A DNA stretch of 64,000 bases, from contig NZ_VNJI01000016.1 in NCBI RefSeq assembly GCF_007786445.1, positions 1 through 64,000 on the forward strand. The letters run 5' to 3'. The DNA is from Paenibacillus cremeus (lineage in GTDB: Bacteria > Bacillota > Bacilli > Paenibacillales > NBRC-103111). Made by a program: the position numbers and the translations under genes. Of the stretch, positions 7,604 to 16,687 are shown piece after piece; position 1 is the stretch's first letter; each line of letters starts with the position of its first letter. The notes under the pieces were generated by a model that saw only the letters and a list, made by a program, of their open reading frames with translations, was not told the DNA's origin and searched no databases.

Positions 7604-9619
7604 ATGTCGCAATCCAGAGCTAGCATCAAGATCAATACGAAGCAAGTCGGTCCCAATCGGATCAACCCTTATATTTTCGGGCATTTTGTGGAAGATATTC
7701 GCGATCATATGGATGCCATGCTGGCTTATCCGCTGTCGGATATGGATTTTGAAAGCACGGACGTGACGTACCGAGGGCTTTCTGGAAGCTGGCGTCCTTA
7801 TACGAACGGGAAAAGCACTCGCTATGCCCTTGAGCCTGCGGCTACGAGGCATTCCGGCCATAGTCAGATGATCCGGATTTTTAGCGATGACGAAGCGTAT
7901 GCAGGCGTTAGCCAGGCCGTCGCTGTGAAGCAGGATCGGGATGGCTATTCGCTCGAGCTGTATGCCAGAGCTTCGGTGGAAATCAAGTTCGTTGTAGCCG
8001 AGCTCGTGGATCGGAACAGCGGAGATGTGTTAGGTTCTACGAGGATCGATCTGGTCAGCCATAACTGGAAGTATTATGAGTCGCGTCTTCCGGTGAAGCG
8101 GACTTGTGAGCATGCGGAGTTCAGGCTGTACGTACCTACGGAGCATGAGCGATGGCTGGACCATGTCTCGACCGGGATGCTGTGGCTGGATCATATTTCG
8201 CTGCTGCCTTCCGATAGCAAAGGAATCGTTCGCGAAGAAGTCGTGGAGCTGACAAGGGACTTAAACGCCGGGATGATGCGGCTTGCGGGGAACTACATCA
8301 GCGCCTATCATTGGCAGCAAGCGATTGGTCCGATGTACGAGCGGCCTTGTGTGATGAATGAGGCATGGGGAGGCTGGACGAGTAAGTATTTCGGTACGGA
8401 TGAGTTCATTCAATTTTGCCGCGAGCTGAAGGTGGAGCCGCTGATTTGTGTCAATGATGGTTCGGGAACACCGGAGGAAGCTGCCGAGTGGGTTGAATAT
8501 TGCAACGGCGATGTCGATACGCCGATGGGAAGATTGAGAGCCGCTCATGGGCATGCCGAGCCGTTTGGCGTGAAATATTGGGAGATCGGCAATGAGGTTT
8601 GGGGACCTTGGCAGGTCGGCCATTGCAGCGCGGAGCAGTTCGCAGAGCGCTACGTGCAATTTGCGCAAGCGATGAAGGCTGTCGATCCCGAGATCAAGCT
8701 GCTGGCCTGCGGACACACCAAGATGGAGTGGAACAAGCCTTTGCTGGAGCAGGGCGCCGAGCATATGGATTACTTAACGCTGCATCTGTATCACGGCTAC
8801 AATCGGTTTGGGATGAATGCCAGCACTCCGAAGGAGGAGCGCTATAAGGCGATGGTCTCTTATCCGGAATGGACAGGGGAATCGATCCGTCAATTGCGGG
8901 AAGTGTTCAGCTCCGATACGCGGTATGCTCATCTGAAATTGGCGATCACGGAATACAACACGATGTACTATCCGAATACGATCCGCAAAGGGCTCCCGAA
9001 CGAGCACACCTTGGAAGCGGCAGTGGCGAATGCGGCGAATTTGAATGAATTTATCCGCAACAGCGATTTGGTCGAGATTGGCAGCTTCTCCGATCTGGTC
9101 AACGGCTGGCTTGGCGGCTGCATTCGAGTAGGCGATTACTTCGCAGATCAGTTCCGCGGCAAATCGGCAGGCTGGAGCGGTCAATCGTTAACCGTGTATG
9201 GGACGCCGACCTATGAAGTGATGAAAATGTACGCCAACCGAGATTTGGGATATGTCGTTCCGAGTCAGACGGATTGCGGCAGCTTTAAGGTGAATAGCCA
9301 TGTGCCAACGGCACCGCAGCTGGAGGATCTGTCCAATCTAGACGTTGTAGCATGCGTGAATGCGGGTGGAGATCGGCTGACGATCTTTATAGTCAATCGA
9401 GGCCTCCAACATACGCTGACCGATGTGGCGCTGGGCGGTTTTGCTGAATCGGGTACAGCCCGGCTGCTCGAATTAACCGCGGACGATTATGAAGCGATCA
9501 ATAGTGTGCAGGCTCCGAACGCTGTGGTCAGCGCAGCCCATGAATTGCCGTTTGCAGAGGGACGAGTGAGCTGTGAGCTTAAGGCCCATTCTGTCTACGT
9601 GCTGGAAGTCGCTCGATAA
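7604..9619 (+). CDS. GH51 alpha-L-arabinofuranosidase
   Basis: Hydrolyses terminal alpha-L-arabinofuranosyl groups from arabinan, arabinoxylan or imported arabino-oligosaccharides. The 671-residue protein has no signal peptide, so it should act in the cytoplasm on imported substrates. A carbohydrate-binding-like region occupies roughly residues 80-200. The TIM barrel carries the general acid/base Glu331 in WEIGNEVWG and the nucleophile Glu450 in ITEYNTMYY, both in the usual GH51 context; the C-terminal beta domain ends in HSVYVLEV. It starts 25 nt after the permease. Arabinofuranosidase is the dominant activity of this family, though some GH51 members are endoglucanases. Confidence 0.92.
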   Translation: MSQSRASIKINTKQVGPNRINPYIFGHFVEDIRDHMDAMLAYPLSDMDFESTDVTYRGLSGSWRPYTNGKSTRYALEPAATRHSGHSQMIRIFSDDEAYAGVSQAVAVKQDRDGYSLELYARASVEIKFVVAELVDRNSGDVLGSTRIDLVSHNWKYYESRLPVKRTCEHAEFRLYVPTEHERWLDHVSTGMLWLDHISLLPSDSKGIVREEVVELTRDLNAGMMRLAGNYISAYHWQQAIGPMYERPCVMNEAWGGWTSKYFGTDEFIQFCRELKVEPLICVNDGSGTPEEAAEWVEYCNGDVDTPMGRLRAAHGHAEPFGVKYWEIGNEVWGPWQVGHCSAEQFAERYVQFAQAMKAVDPEIKLLACGHTKMEWNKPLLEQGAEHMDYLTLHLYHGYNRFGMNASTPKEERYKAMVSYPEWTGESIRQLREVFSSDTRYAHLKLAITEYNTMYYPNTIRKGLPNEHTLEAAVANAANLNEFIRNSDLVEIGSFSDLVNGWLGGCIRVGDYFADQFRGKSAGWSGQSLTVYGTPTYEVMKMYANRDLGYVVPSQTDCGSFKVNSHVPTAPQLEDLSNLDVVACVNAGGDRLTIFIVNRGLQHTLTDVALGGFAESGTARLLELTADDYEAINSVQAPNAVVSAAHELPFAEGRVSCELKAHSVYVLEVAR

Positions 9620-9631
9620 GGTTCGTGGCTG

Positions 9632-11989
9632 ATGAGAGGGAGACTACAGAGTAAAAAAGCATGGATGGGTATAGTCGCTGTTTGTGTTCTTCTTCTGGCG
9701 AGTGGCTCGCTTCAGCTTCCATGGGGAAAGAAGGGGGCGAACCGGATGGAGGTCACCTTGAAGCAAACGTATGAAAATCCGTTTGTCTTGAGTGGGGAAT
9801 GGGAGGATTACGGCATCGGCGATCCGTTCATTCTTCGTTACGACGGCCAATATTATTTATACTGCAGTACGAAGGATCGAAAGGTCGGGGTCAAGGCATG
9901 GAGCTCCGACGATCTGGTCCACTGGCGGTACGAAGGCTTGGTTACGGAGGAGCCGATCAGCACCAGCGCTTACGCACCGGAGGTCGTCTATTGGAACGGA
10001 TCGTTTTATATGTATACGTCTCCTGCGGGCAAAGGGCATTATGTGCTGCAAAGCGATAAGCCGACCGGGCCGTTCGTGAAGAAGACCGACAATCTGGGAC
10101 TGACGATTGACGGCTCCGTCTTTATCGACGACGACGCGAAGTGGTATTTCACCCACGCCAAATTCGGGGGCATTATGGCGAGCCCGATGACCGATCCGTA
10201 TACGATGGGACCCGATAAGCAGTTGAATGCCTCGCTCGGGCATTGGACGGAAGGCTCCACGATCATCAAGAGAAACGGCAGGTATTTCATCACCTACACG
10301 GGGAACCACGTGTTTAGCGCGGGCTACCGGGTCAATTATGGCGTGAATCACGATTCTCCGACGGGAACCTATACGATACCAGAGAATAACCCGATTCTGA
10401 TCTCCACCGCGAAGGATTTCAACGGTCTTGGCCACAGCTCGACGGTGATGGGACCGGATATGGACGCTTATTACATCGTGTACCATAACTTGGTCGGTCG
10501 TTCCGCAGAAGGGCCTCCCGTGCGCAGACTGAACCTGGATCGGCTCGTATTTAACGGAGACAAAATGTCTGTGCTGGGCCCGACGCATGGCACACCGCAG
10601 GAGGCGCCTAGGCTGCCGGAGTTCCGGGACGTGCCGGGTGCAGCGCCAGCCGATGACATGTGGGAGCGTAAGGCTCCGGCCGGGGGAAGCGAAACGCTTC
10701 TGACACGTACGGGCACGGGGGACCGATATACGGCCGAATATAACTTCCGATTCGAGGATGCTCAGACACCTTCGCTCGATGCCATCTTTGCCTACAGCGA
10801 TTCGGAGAATTATCGTGCAGCCCGCGTGGACGCTGCCAAGAAGGAGCTACTGCTGATCGACCGCACGGGTGGCAGTGAGACGGTTATTGCCAGAAAGCCG
10901 CTGCCGGATGCGGTTGGAATTGATCTCACCAAGCTGCATACGATCCGCATCGAGTCGGACAGCACCGGCACGAAGCTGTTCTGGGACGGGCTGCTGCGAA
11001 TCGAGCAAGGCTCTATGGCTGCGAAGCCGGGCCGCATCGGCTATGGTTGGCCGCAAGGGGCGAAGCCGGAGCTGCATTATACGGCTTTTTCCAATGATGC
11101 AGGCGGCAGCAGCGATATGAAGGCGATCAAGCCGCTGCCTGGCGCGATGGAAGCCGTACATGGCGATCGCGAAGGCCATGCGAGCGTTCGCTCAGGCATT
11201 ACACCGGATGGCAGCGATGCCGTCGTTTTGTCGAGCAAGGGGGATGGTGTTTCGTTCCCGGTGAATGTTCGGCAGGACGGCACCTATTTGCTCTCGGCGA
11301 ACGTTTCCAAAGCTTCAGCGGGAGCCTCGCTGGTGCTTGAAGCCGGCGGAGTGACCAAGGAAATCAAGCTGGATGCCTCCTTGTTCGCAGACCGTGCGGA
11401 GTGGATGAAAGTGCCGCTGGGCGAGGTTCAGCTGAAGGCGGGGCCTCAGTGGCTGTCGCTGCACCGGGGCAAGGGCGAGATTTCTCTTCGGTACGTGGAG
11501 GCGAGTTTGACGGCGCCAGTGCCGGAGCAGTCGGCCATTAAACCGACGGCTGTCGGCATAGTGAATCGGTTCGGCGGCGACTCGGGCTGGACGGATTATA
11601 CGGTTAGCTTCGACGTGACGCTGAAAGAAGCGACGAAGGACGAGATCGGCGTGCTGCTGCGGACGTCGAACGAATCCGATCACAAGGATCAGGTCAAGGA
11701 TGCCTACATGGGCTATGCGCTTTCATTTCGCAGCGATAAGGTCGTGCTGAGCCGAGTGAGCTACGAGAATATCGGGGAAAAGGCATCGGGTACCCTTTCG
11801 TTTAAGCCCGGTGAAACGCACCGGCTGACGGTCAAGCTGCAGGGAGCCTCGATGGCGGTTTTCGCAGACAGCAGCAGCGAGCCCCTCCTCAAGTGGACAG
11901 ATCCGAACGCGTTTCTGCTCGGCCGTGTAGGTCTGCGAGGGGGATCGACGGCGTGGACGGTCTCGCCTTTGACGGTGACCAAAAAATAG
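9632..11989 (+). CDS. Multidomain GH43-family glycosidase, secreted or membrane-anchored
   Basis: A 785-residue protein beginning with a basic stretch and one hydrophobic helix (residues 11-29), either a signal peptide or an N-terminal anchor. The five-bladed propeller of GH43 follows: catalytic base Asp64 in YGIGDPFILR, the pKa-tuning Asp in TIDGSVFIDDD, and general acid Glu207 in HWTEGSTII. Beyond about residue 330 there are further beta-rich modules (about 340-490, 500-620 and 640-785), resembling laminin-G/concanavalin-like and carbohydrate-binding modules. It probably acts outside the cell on arabinan or arabinoxylan, releasing material for the importer. It starts 12 nt after the GH51 stop; the ribosome site is weak, so translation may be coupled. 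Confidence 0.85.
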   Translation: MRGRLQSKKAWMGIVAVCVLLLASGSLQLPWGKKGANRMEVTLKQTYENPFVLSGEWEDYGIGDPFILRYDGQYYLYCSTKDRKVGVKAWSSDDLVHWRYEGLVTEEPISTSAYAPEVVYWNGSFYMYTSPAGKGHYVLQSDKPTGPFVKKTDNLGLTIDGSVFIDDDAKWYFTHAKFGGIMASPMTDPYTMGPDKQLNASLGHWTEGSTIIKRNGRYFITYTGNHVFSAGYRVNYGVNHDSPTGTYTIPENNPILISTAKDFNGLGHSSTVMGPDMDAYYIVYHNLVGRSAEGPPVRRLNLDRLVFNGDKMSVLGPTHGTPQEAPRLPEFRDVPGAAPADDMWERKAPAGGSETLLTRTGTGDRYTAEYNFRFEDAQTPSLDAIFAYSDSENYRAARVDAAKKELLLIDRTGGSETVIARKPLPDAVGIDLTKLHTIRIESDSTGTKLFWDGLLRIEQGSMAAKPGRIGYGWPQGAKPELHYTAFSNDAGGSSDMKAIKPLPGAMEAVHGDREGHASVRSGITPDGSDAVVLSSKGDGVSFPVNVRQDGTYLLSANVSKASAGASLVLEAGGVTKEIKLDASLFADRAEWMKVPLGEVQLKAGPQWLSLHRGKGEISLRYVEASLTAPVPEQSAIKPTAVGIVNRFGGDSGWTDYTVSFDVTLKEATKDEIGVLLRTSNESDHKDQVKDAYMGYALSFRSDKVVLSRVSYENIGEKASGTLSFKPGETHRLTVKLQGASMAVFADSSSEPLLKWTDPNAFLLGRVGLRGGSTAWTVSPLTVTKK

Positions 11990-12017
11990 ACGTAGTGCTT
12001 AGGAGCGACGAAACCAT

Positions 12018-13781
12018 ATGACAACCAAGAAATATATCAAAAACTATCCCAGACCCCAGTTCGTGAGGGACCAGTGGGTCGATCTCAATGGCGAGTGGCG
12101 CTTCGACTTCGACGACGAGGGCGCTGGAGAAGCCAGGGGGTGGCATCGGAGCTTCGGCGGCGAGCGCCAAATCACCGTTCCCTTCACCTATGAAACGAAG
12201 GCGAGCGGCATCGGTGAGGAAGCCCACCATCCTTTCGTGTGGTACAACCGATCGCTGGACATTCCTTCGGAAGTGGAGGGCAAACGCATGCTCCTGCATT
12301 TCCAAGCGGTCGATTATATCGCAACCGTATGGGTTAACGGCGAGTACGTCGGCAAGCATCGAGGCGGGTATACGGCCTTTTCGTTCGACATCTCCCCTTA
12401 TGTGAAGATAGGATCGGCTAACGAGCTGACGCTAAAGGTCGAGGACAGCAAGGACGCGACCCAACCACGCGGCAAGCAGCGCTGGGTGGACGATAACTTC
12501 GAGTGCTTCTATGTGCAGACGACGGGCATTTGGCAGTCCGTTTGGCTCGAATATGTAGAGCGGGAATACGTCGATTCGGTCAAAATCACCCCGGATCTCG
12601 ACGCTTCCTCCGTACGTTTCGATTACCAGGTGAAAGGCTTTGAACAAACGGGCAGCAAGCTGCGTCTGGAAACGATCATTTCCATGAAAGGCCGGCAGGT
12701 CAAGCAAACCAGCCTGATCATCGACCGCCCATGGCTTACGCTCGAGGTCGATCTCGTTCATGAAATGAACGGGCCGTGGAAGCGATGCTATTGGGCTCCG
12801 GGCCGTCCGAATTTGTACGATGTGGAATTTATTTTGTACCGCGACGATGTCGTCATTGACCATGTGTACTCTTACTTTGGAATGAGAAAAATATCGATCG
12901 AGAAGGGCAAAGTGCTGCTGAACAATGTGCCGGTCTATCAGCGGCTCATCCTGGATCAGGGCTATTGGCCGGACAGCCACCTGACGCCGCCTTCCGAGGA
13001 AGCGCTGATGGAGGATATCGATCTTATCATGCAGATGGGGTATAACGGGGTTCGAAAGCACATGAAGATTGAGGACGCCCGATTCTTGTATTGGTGCGAT
13101 GTCAAAGGTGTGTTGGTCTGGTCCGAGATGGCGGCGACCTTCGAGTTTAACGATAACGCGGTCCAAACGTTCACCGAAGAGTGGATGGAGATTGTTCGTC
13201 AGCAATACAACCATCCTTCGATCATCACGTGGGTTCCTTTCAATGAATCGTGGGGGATCGGGAACATTTACAAGGATCGCAGCCAGCAGAAGTTCACGGA
13301 AGCGATCTATCATCTGACCAAAGCGTTTGATCCAAACCGACCTGTCATTACAAACGACGGCTGGGAGCATACGGTGTCCGATATTTTGACGCTGCATGAT
13401 TACGTGGAAAAAGGGGAGCAGTTCCTTAAGCGCTATGCCAATAAGGACGAAATCGTGAACAACGAGACGACGTGCAACCAGTGGAAATACGCCTTCGCTG
13501 ATGGCTACAGCTACAAAGGACAGCCGGTCATCGTGAGCGAATTTGGGGGCATCGCCTTCCAAACCGATAAAGGCTGGGGCTACGGCAAGCAGGTCGCATC
13601 GGAAGAAGCGTTCCTGGAACGCTTCCGCGGCATCCATGAAGCGATCAAGCAGACGGAATATATCGTAGGCTACTGCTACACGCAAATTACCGACGTTCAG
13701 CAGGAGGTCAACGGGCTGCTGACCGAGGAGCGCAAGCCGAAGCTGCCGATCGAGAAGATTCGGGAGATCAATCTCTCCTGA
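12018..13781 (+). CDS. GH2-family glycoside hydrolase (beta-galactosidase/beta-glucuronidase-like)
   Basis: A 587-residue cytoplasmic enzyme with the GH2 layout: an N-terminal jelly-roll sugar-binding domain (WVDLNGEWRFDFD; VWVNGEYVGKHRGGYTAF), an immunoglobulin-like middle domain, then a TIM barrel. General acid/base Glu410 lies in VPFNESWGIG and the nucleophile Glu508 in VSEFGGIAF. It is much shorter than LacZ and of the compact type common in Paenibacillus polysaccharide loci. The exact substrate cannot be told from sequence; a side-chain galactoside or related residue of arabinogalactan or pectin would fit. Last gene of the operon, only 8 nt from the convergent AraC gene. Confidence 0.85.
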   Translation: MTTKKYIKNYPRPQFVRDQWVDLNGEWRFDFDDEGAGEARGWHRSFGGERQITVPFTYETKASGIGEEAHHPFVWYNRSLDIPSEVEGKRMLLHFQAVDYIATVWVNGEYVGKHRGGYTAFSFDISPYVKIGSANELTLKVEDSKDATQPRGKQRWVDDNFECFYVQTTGIWQSVWLEYVEREYVDSVKITPDLDASSVRFDYQVKGFEQTGSKLRLETIISMKGRQVKQTSLIIDRPWLTLEVDLVHEMNGPWKRCYWAPGRPNLYDVEFILYRDDVVIDHVYSYFGMRKISIEKGKVLLNNVPVYQRLILDQGYWPDSHLTPPSEEALMEDIDLIMQMGYNGVRKHMKIEDARFLYWCDVKGVLVWSEMAATFEFNDNAVQTFTEEWMEIVRQQYNHPSIITWVPFNESWGIGNIYKDRSQQKFTEAIYHLTKAFDPNRPVITNDGWEHTVSDILTLHDYVEKGEQFLKRYANKDEIVNNETTCNQWKYAFADGYSYKGQPVIVSEFGGIAFQTDKGWGYGKQVASEEAFLERFRGIHEAIKQTEYIVGYCYTQITDVQQEVNGLLTEERKPKLPIEKIREINLS

Positions 13782-13789
13782 GACGAAAG

Positions 13790-14647
13790 TTACTCCTGCA
13801 ATTGATCACTAAAACGGCTGCGAAACGTGGAGGGACGCATGCCGTTTTTTTGCTTAAACAGATTGGAGAAATAGTGGGCGTCGGAATAGCCCAATTGCTC
13901 TGAAATTTCGCTGACGGTTAACTGCGTATCGATCAGCATCAGCTTGGCCGACTCCATTTTTCGGGTTAGCACATAATTGTAAATTGTCGTTCCCATTTCT
14001 TTTTTGAACAGGCGGTTAAGCTGCTTGGCCGATAGGCCCATCGCTTTCACGAGCTGCTCCGTATGAAACGACTGCAGCAGCTGGTTATCCAGATGAAGCT
14101 TGATTTGCCGCACGGGTAAGGACAGCAGCTCCCCCCGGTTCCTCTGAATATCCGACAGACGGATGACAATTTGCATAAAAAGAAGCTGCAGCTCGGCCTG
14201 CATCTCCTCGTTCGTCTTGCTGTCGGCCCATGCAATCCCCTGCTGGAACAAAGATTCGAGGGAAGCGTCCGGAACAACGACCGTAGATAAGAGGCGATAA
14301 GCCTCCAGCACCTTAAGCGCCCAATGGCTGTGAACGTTATACCAGATGAACACCCAAGGATCATCCTGCTCGGCTACGGATTCGACCTCATGATAGCAGC
14401 CGCTTCGCATCAAGAAGACATCGCCTTGCTTTACTGAGATGGATTGCTCATTGACTTGAATCCGCCCGCGCCCTGACAATACGCACCCCATGACCGTAAT
14501 TTGAGCCAGCTTCCTAATATTGCGGTACTGAGGGGAGCAATAGTTGATGCCGATGAACGGCACGCTGATAGGAGAAGGATGATCGCCGATTGGCGGAAAA
14601 TGATAGATAGGTCCGTATTTGTCCATTATCCTCACCGGTACTTCCAT
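13790..14647 (-). CDS. AraC-family transcriptional regulator with cupin sensor
   Basis: A 285-residue one-component regulator. The N-terminal half is a cupin-like beta barrel (VKQGDVFLMRSGCYHEVESV), probably binding a sugar; the C-terminal 100 residues carry two helix-turn-helix motifs (AMGLSAKQLNRLFKKEMG and ISEQLGYSDAHYFSNLFKQ). It is transcribed away from the orphan solute-binding lipoprotein gene, the most likely target. It is convergent with the GH2 gene with almost no gap. Confidence 0.9.
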   Translation of the reverse strand: MEVPVRIMDKYGPIYHFPPIGDHPSPISVPFIGINYCSPQYRNIRKLAQITVMGCVLSGRGRIQVNEQSISVKQGDVFLMRSGCYHEVESVAEQDDPWVFIWYNVHSHWALKVLEAYRLLSTVVVPDASLESLFQQGIAWADSKTNEEMQAELQLLFMQIVIRLSDIQRNRGELLSLPVRQIKLHLDNQLLQSFHTEQLVKAMGLSAKQLNRLFKKEMGTTIYNYVLTRKMESAKLMLIDTQLTVSEISEQLGYSDAHYFSNLFKQKNGMRPSTFRSRFSDQLQE

Positions 14648-14709
14648 AAATTTCTATTCCCTATAAGTGCCATTTGAAGGTATTGTAAAAGAGATGATTG
14701 TATTCTACC

Positions 14710-14758
14710 ACATCAGTAGCAATTTTTATCGTTGCACAGTTCAAAAATGCTACATCAG
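14710..14758. promoter_or_regulatory. Repeats in the AraC/lipoprotein divergent region
   Basis: The 129-nt gap holds a direct repeat ACATCAG at 14710-14716 and 14752-14758, 42 nt apart, and an inverted pair GTAGCA (14716-14721) and TGCTAC (14748-14753). Paired sites of this kind are what an AraC-family dimer would use, but the repeats are short and the assignment is a guess. Confidence 0.25.
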
Positions 14759-14776
14759 ACCAAGGAGTGCTTACTT

Positions 14777-16060
14777 ATGAAAGGGAGGAACGTCATTGCC
14801 CTCGCTTGTGCTGCCACACTGCTGATGACTTCCGCTTGCAATAGTGCGAACCGGACACAGCAGACGCCAACCGATGGGGAGAGCAAGGAGCCGATCAAGC
14901 TGACCGTGCTGCAGTATTTGCTGAATGTGACCGATGAGGATTTCAGCAAGCTGATTGCGGAGCCGGTGAAAGAGAAGTTCCCGAATATTACGATGGAGCT
15001 GGTTCGGAAGCCCGCCAATCAGTCGTTCGAGGACATGCTGACGGCCGGGACGTTCCCGGATCTGATGCTTCAGGCCAACTTCGATATTTACAAATATACG
15101 CCGCTCGGACTAGCCGAGGATTTAAATGCGTTGGTGAAAAAGAACAACATCGACTTGACTAAATTCGACCCGAGCATTATCCAGACCTTGAAAAGCTACG
15201 GAGCGGGCGGCGAGCTGTATATGCTGCCTTTGTACAGCAATCCGGCGGCGTTATATTATAACAAAGACATTTTTGACCGGTTTGGGGTCCCGTATCCAAA
15301 GGATGGAATCACTTGGGAGGAGACGATTAACCTTGCGCGGCAATTGAGCAAAACCGACGGAGCTCAGCCGTATTACGGCCTCGACCTGATCGCGGCTCCG
15401 CGCATTTCGGCGTCCTTGCTGCTTCCGCTATTCGACTCCAAGACTGGGAAAGCGTCGTTGACGTCTGATAGCTGGAAGTCCTATTTTGAAATGTACAAAT
15501 CGATCAAAGATATTCCCGGCAACCAGACGAAGGGCATCTTCAACGATTTTGAAAAAAACAAAAATTTGGCCATGATGGTCGCTTACAATCGGTTAAATCA
15601 GCTCGAGGAGCTGAATAAAAGCGGAACTGCGCCTAACTGGGATATCGTGACGTTCCCGAGCCGCAAGGAAGCTCCGCTGGTGAAAGAAACGGACGTCTCC
15701 GGCCTCCTGTTATCCACCAAGAGCCAGCATAAGAAAGAGGCGTTCAAGGTGATGGCCTTCTTGACCGAGAAGGAGAGCCAGGCCCGAATGGCGAGAAGAG
15801 GGCTGATTCCGGTTATCCAGGATCCCGAGGCGACGAAGGATTTCGGGGCCGATCTGGCCTCGCTCAAAGGAAAGAACGTGCAGGCGCTGCTGAAAATGAA
15901 GAGCTCGCCCAACCCGCAGCCGACGGAATACGAAGAAATCATCAAGGATGTCATCAATAAATCCATGAACGATTATCTGAAAGGGAAGTCGGATACGAAT
16001 ACGATTCTAAGACAGGCGGAAGACGAAGCCAATAAGCGAATCGCTGAGGCTAAGAGATAA
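14777..16060 (+). CDS. Orphan extracellular solute-binding lipoprotein (family 1)
   Basis: A 427-residue secreted sugar-binding protein: a signal peptide ending in MTSAC (lipid-anchored Cys21), then a type 1 periplasmic-binding fold (ALYYNKDIFDRFGVPYPKDG is typical). I start it at ATG 14777, which has AAGGAG upstream and opens directly into the signal peptide; the frame extends 45 nt further upstream without a ribosome site. No permease or ATPase gene is adjacent and a strong terminator follows at once. It either serves a transporter encoded elsewhere or acts as a sensing subunit. Confidence 0.88.
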   Translation: MKGRNVIALACAATLLMTSACNSANRTQQTPTDGESKEPIKLTVLQYLLNVTDEDFSKLIAEPVKEKFPNITMELVRKPANQSFEDMLTAGTFPDLMLQANFDIYKYTPLGLAEDLNALVKKNNIDLTKFDPSIIQTLKSYGAGGELYMLPLYSNPAALYYNKDIFDRFGVPYPKDGITWEETINLARQLSKTDGAQPYYGLDLIAAPRISASLLLPLFDSKTGKASLTSDSWKSYFEMYKSIKDIPGNQTKGIFNDFEKNKNLAMMVAYNRLNQLEELNKSGTAPNWDIVTFPSRKEAPLVKETDVSGLLLSTKSQHKKEAFKVMAFLTEKESQARMARRGLIPVIQDPEATKDFGADLASLKGKNVQALLKMKSSPNPQPTEYEEIIKDVINKSMNDYLKGKSDTNTILRQAEDEANKRIAEAKR

Positions 16061-16067
16061 TGAATAA

Positions 16068-16117
16068 AAAAGATCGCCCAATGATCCATTTTAGCAAAAT
16101 GGTTGGCGATCTTTTTG
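16068..16117 (+). terminator. Intrinsic terminator of the lipoprotein gene
   Basis: AAGATCGCC (16070-16078) pairs with GGCGATCTT (16105-16113), with an inner stem CCATTTT/AAAATGG, followed by a T-run. It sits between convergent genes and the A-run on the left could let it work both ways. Confidence 0.85.
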
Positions 16118-16129
16118 TCGTGCGGGGGC

Positions 16130-16612
16130 TCAACGTGCTTTCGCTTGGAATTGACGATGGAGCTCCTTGACTTGCTCTGCCAATTCAGGAACGGGACCGT
16201 CTGTCGGTGTATCTCGAATCACTTCGTGAATCGGCAAATTACGAACGCGGGATGGAGCAGCTCCCATTTCACCGAGCCATTGTGCCAGCTGCTCAGAGGA
16301 GCTCGCATAAACAATGCGGCCCAGTCCAACCCAGCCGTGAGCTGCAGCGCACATCGGGCAATGCTCTCCCGAGGTGTAGACCGTCGCCTTGCCTCGTTCT
16401 TCAACGGTCATGTTACTCACTGCCCAGCGCGCCAACGCAAATTCCGGATGCTGGGTATGGTCGCCGCCAGCTACATGGTTATGATCTTCTGCCAGCACAA
16501 CTCCGCTCGCTGAGACTAGAATGGAGCCGAACGGCTCGTCTCCAGCCTCCAGTGCAGTCCTTGCAAGCTCGACACAGCGCTCTAGGTGCTTCAAATCCAC
16601 AGCATTTATCAT
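16130..16612 (-). CDS. Nucleoside/guanine deaminase-type CMP/dCMP deaminase family protein
   Basis: A 160-residue cytoplasmic zinc hydrolase fold. The zinc site is readable: His and catalytic Glu in QHPEFALARWA and the two Cys in GEHCPMCAAA. The usual HAE is HPE here, and the proline of PCxxC is replaced by His. Segments EPFGSILV and GRIVYASSSEQL match bacterial nucleoside deaminases of the GuaD/TadA group, which remove an amino group from guanine or related bases. GAGGAGG lies 8 nt before the ATG. It is divergent from an MFS carrier, so a shared role in base or nucleoside handling is possible but unproven. Confidence 0.85.
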   Translation of the reverse strand: MINAVDLKHLERCVELARTALEAGDEPFGSILVSASGVVLAEDHNHVAGGDHTQHPEFALARWAVSNMTVEERGKATVYTSGEHCPMCAAAHGWVGLGRIVYASSSEQLAQWLGEMGAAPSRVRNLPIHEVIRDTPTDGPVPELAEQVKELHRQFQAKAR

Positions 16613-16687
16613 AAATCAACCTCCTCATCTATGAATTATGGTATCATAACTGAAACGACGAACAAAAGCAGCCTGCCGGAGGACAAC

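Noticed and set aside
12432-13685. A 417-codon open frame on the minus strand inside the GH2 gene
   Set aside because: It mirrors the codon pattern of the GH2 gene, has no ribosome site and looks like no family; the plus-strand GH2 motifs are unambiguous.
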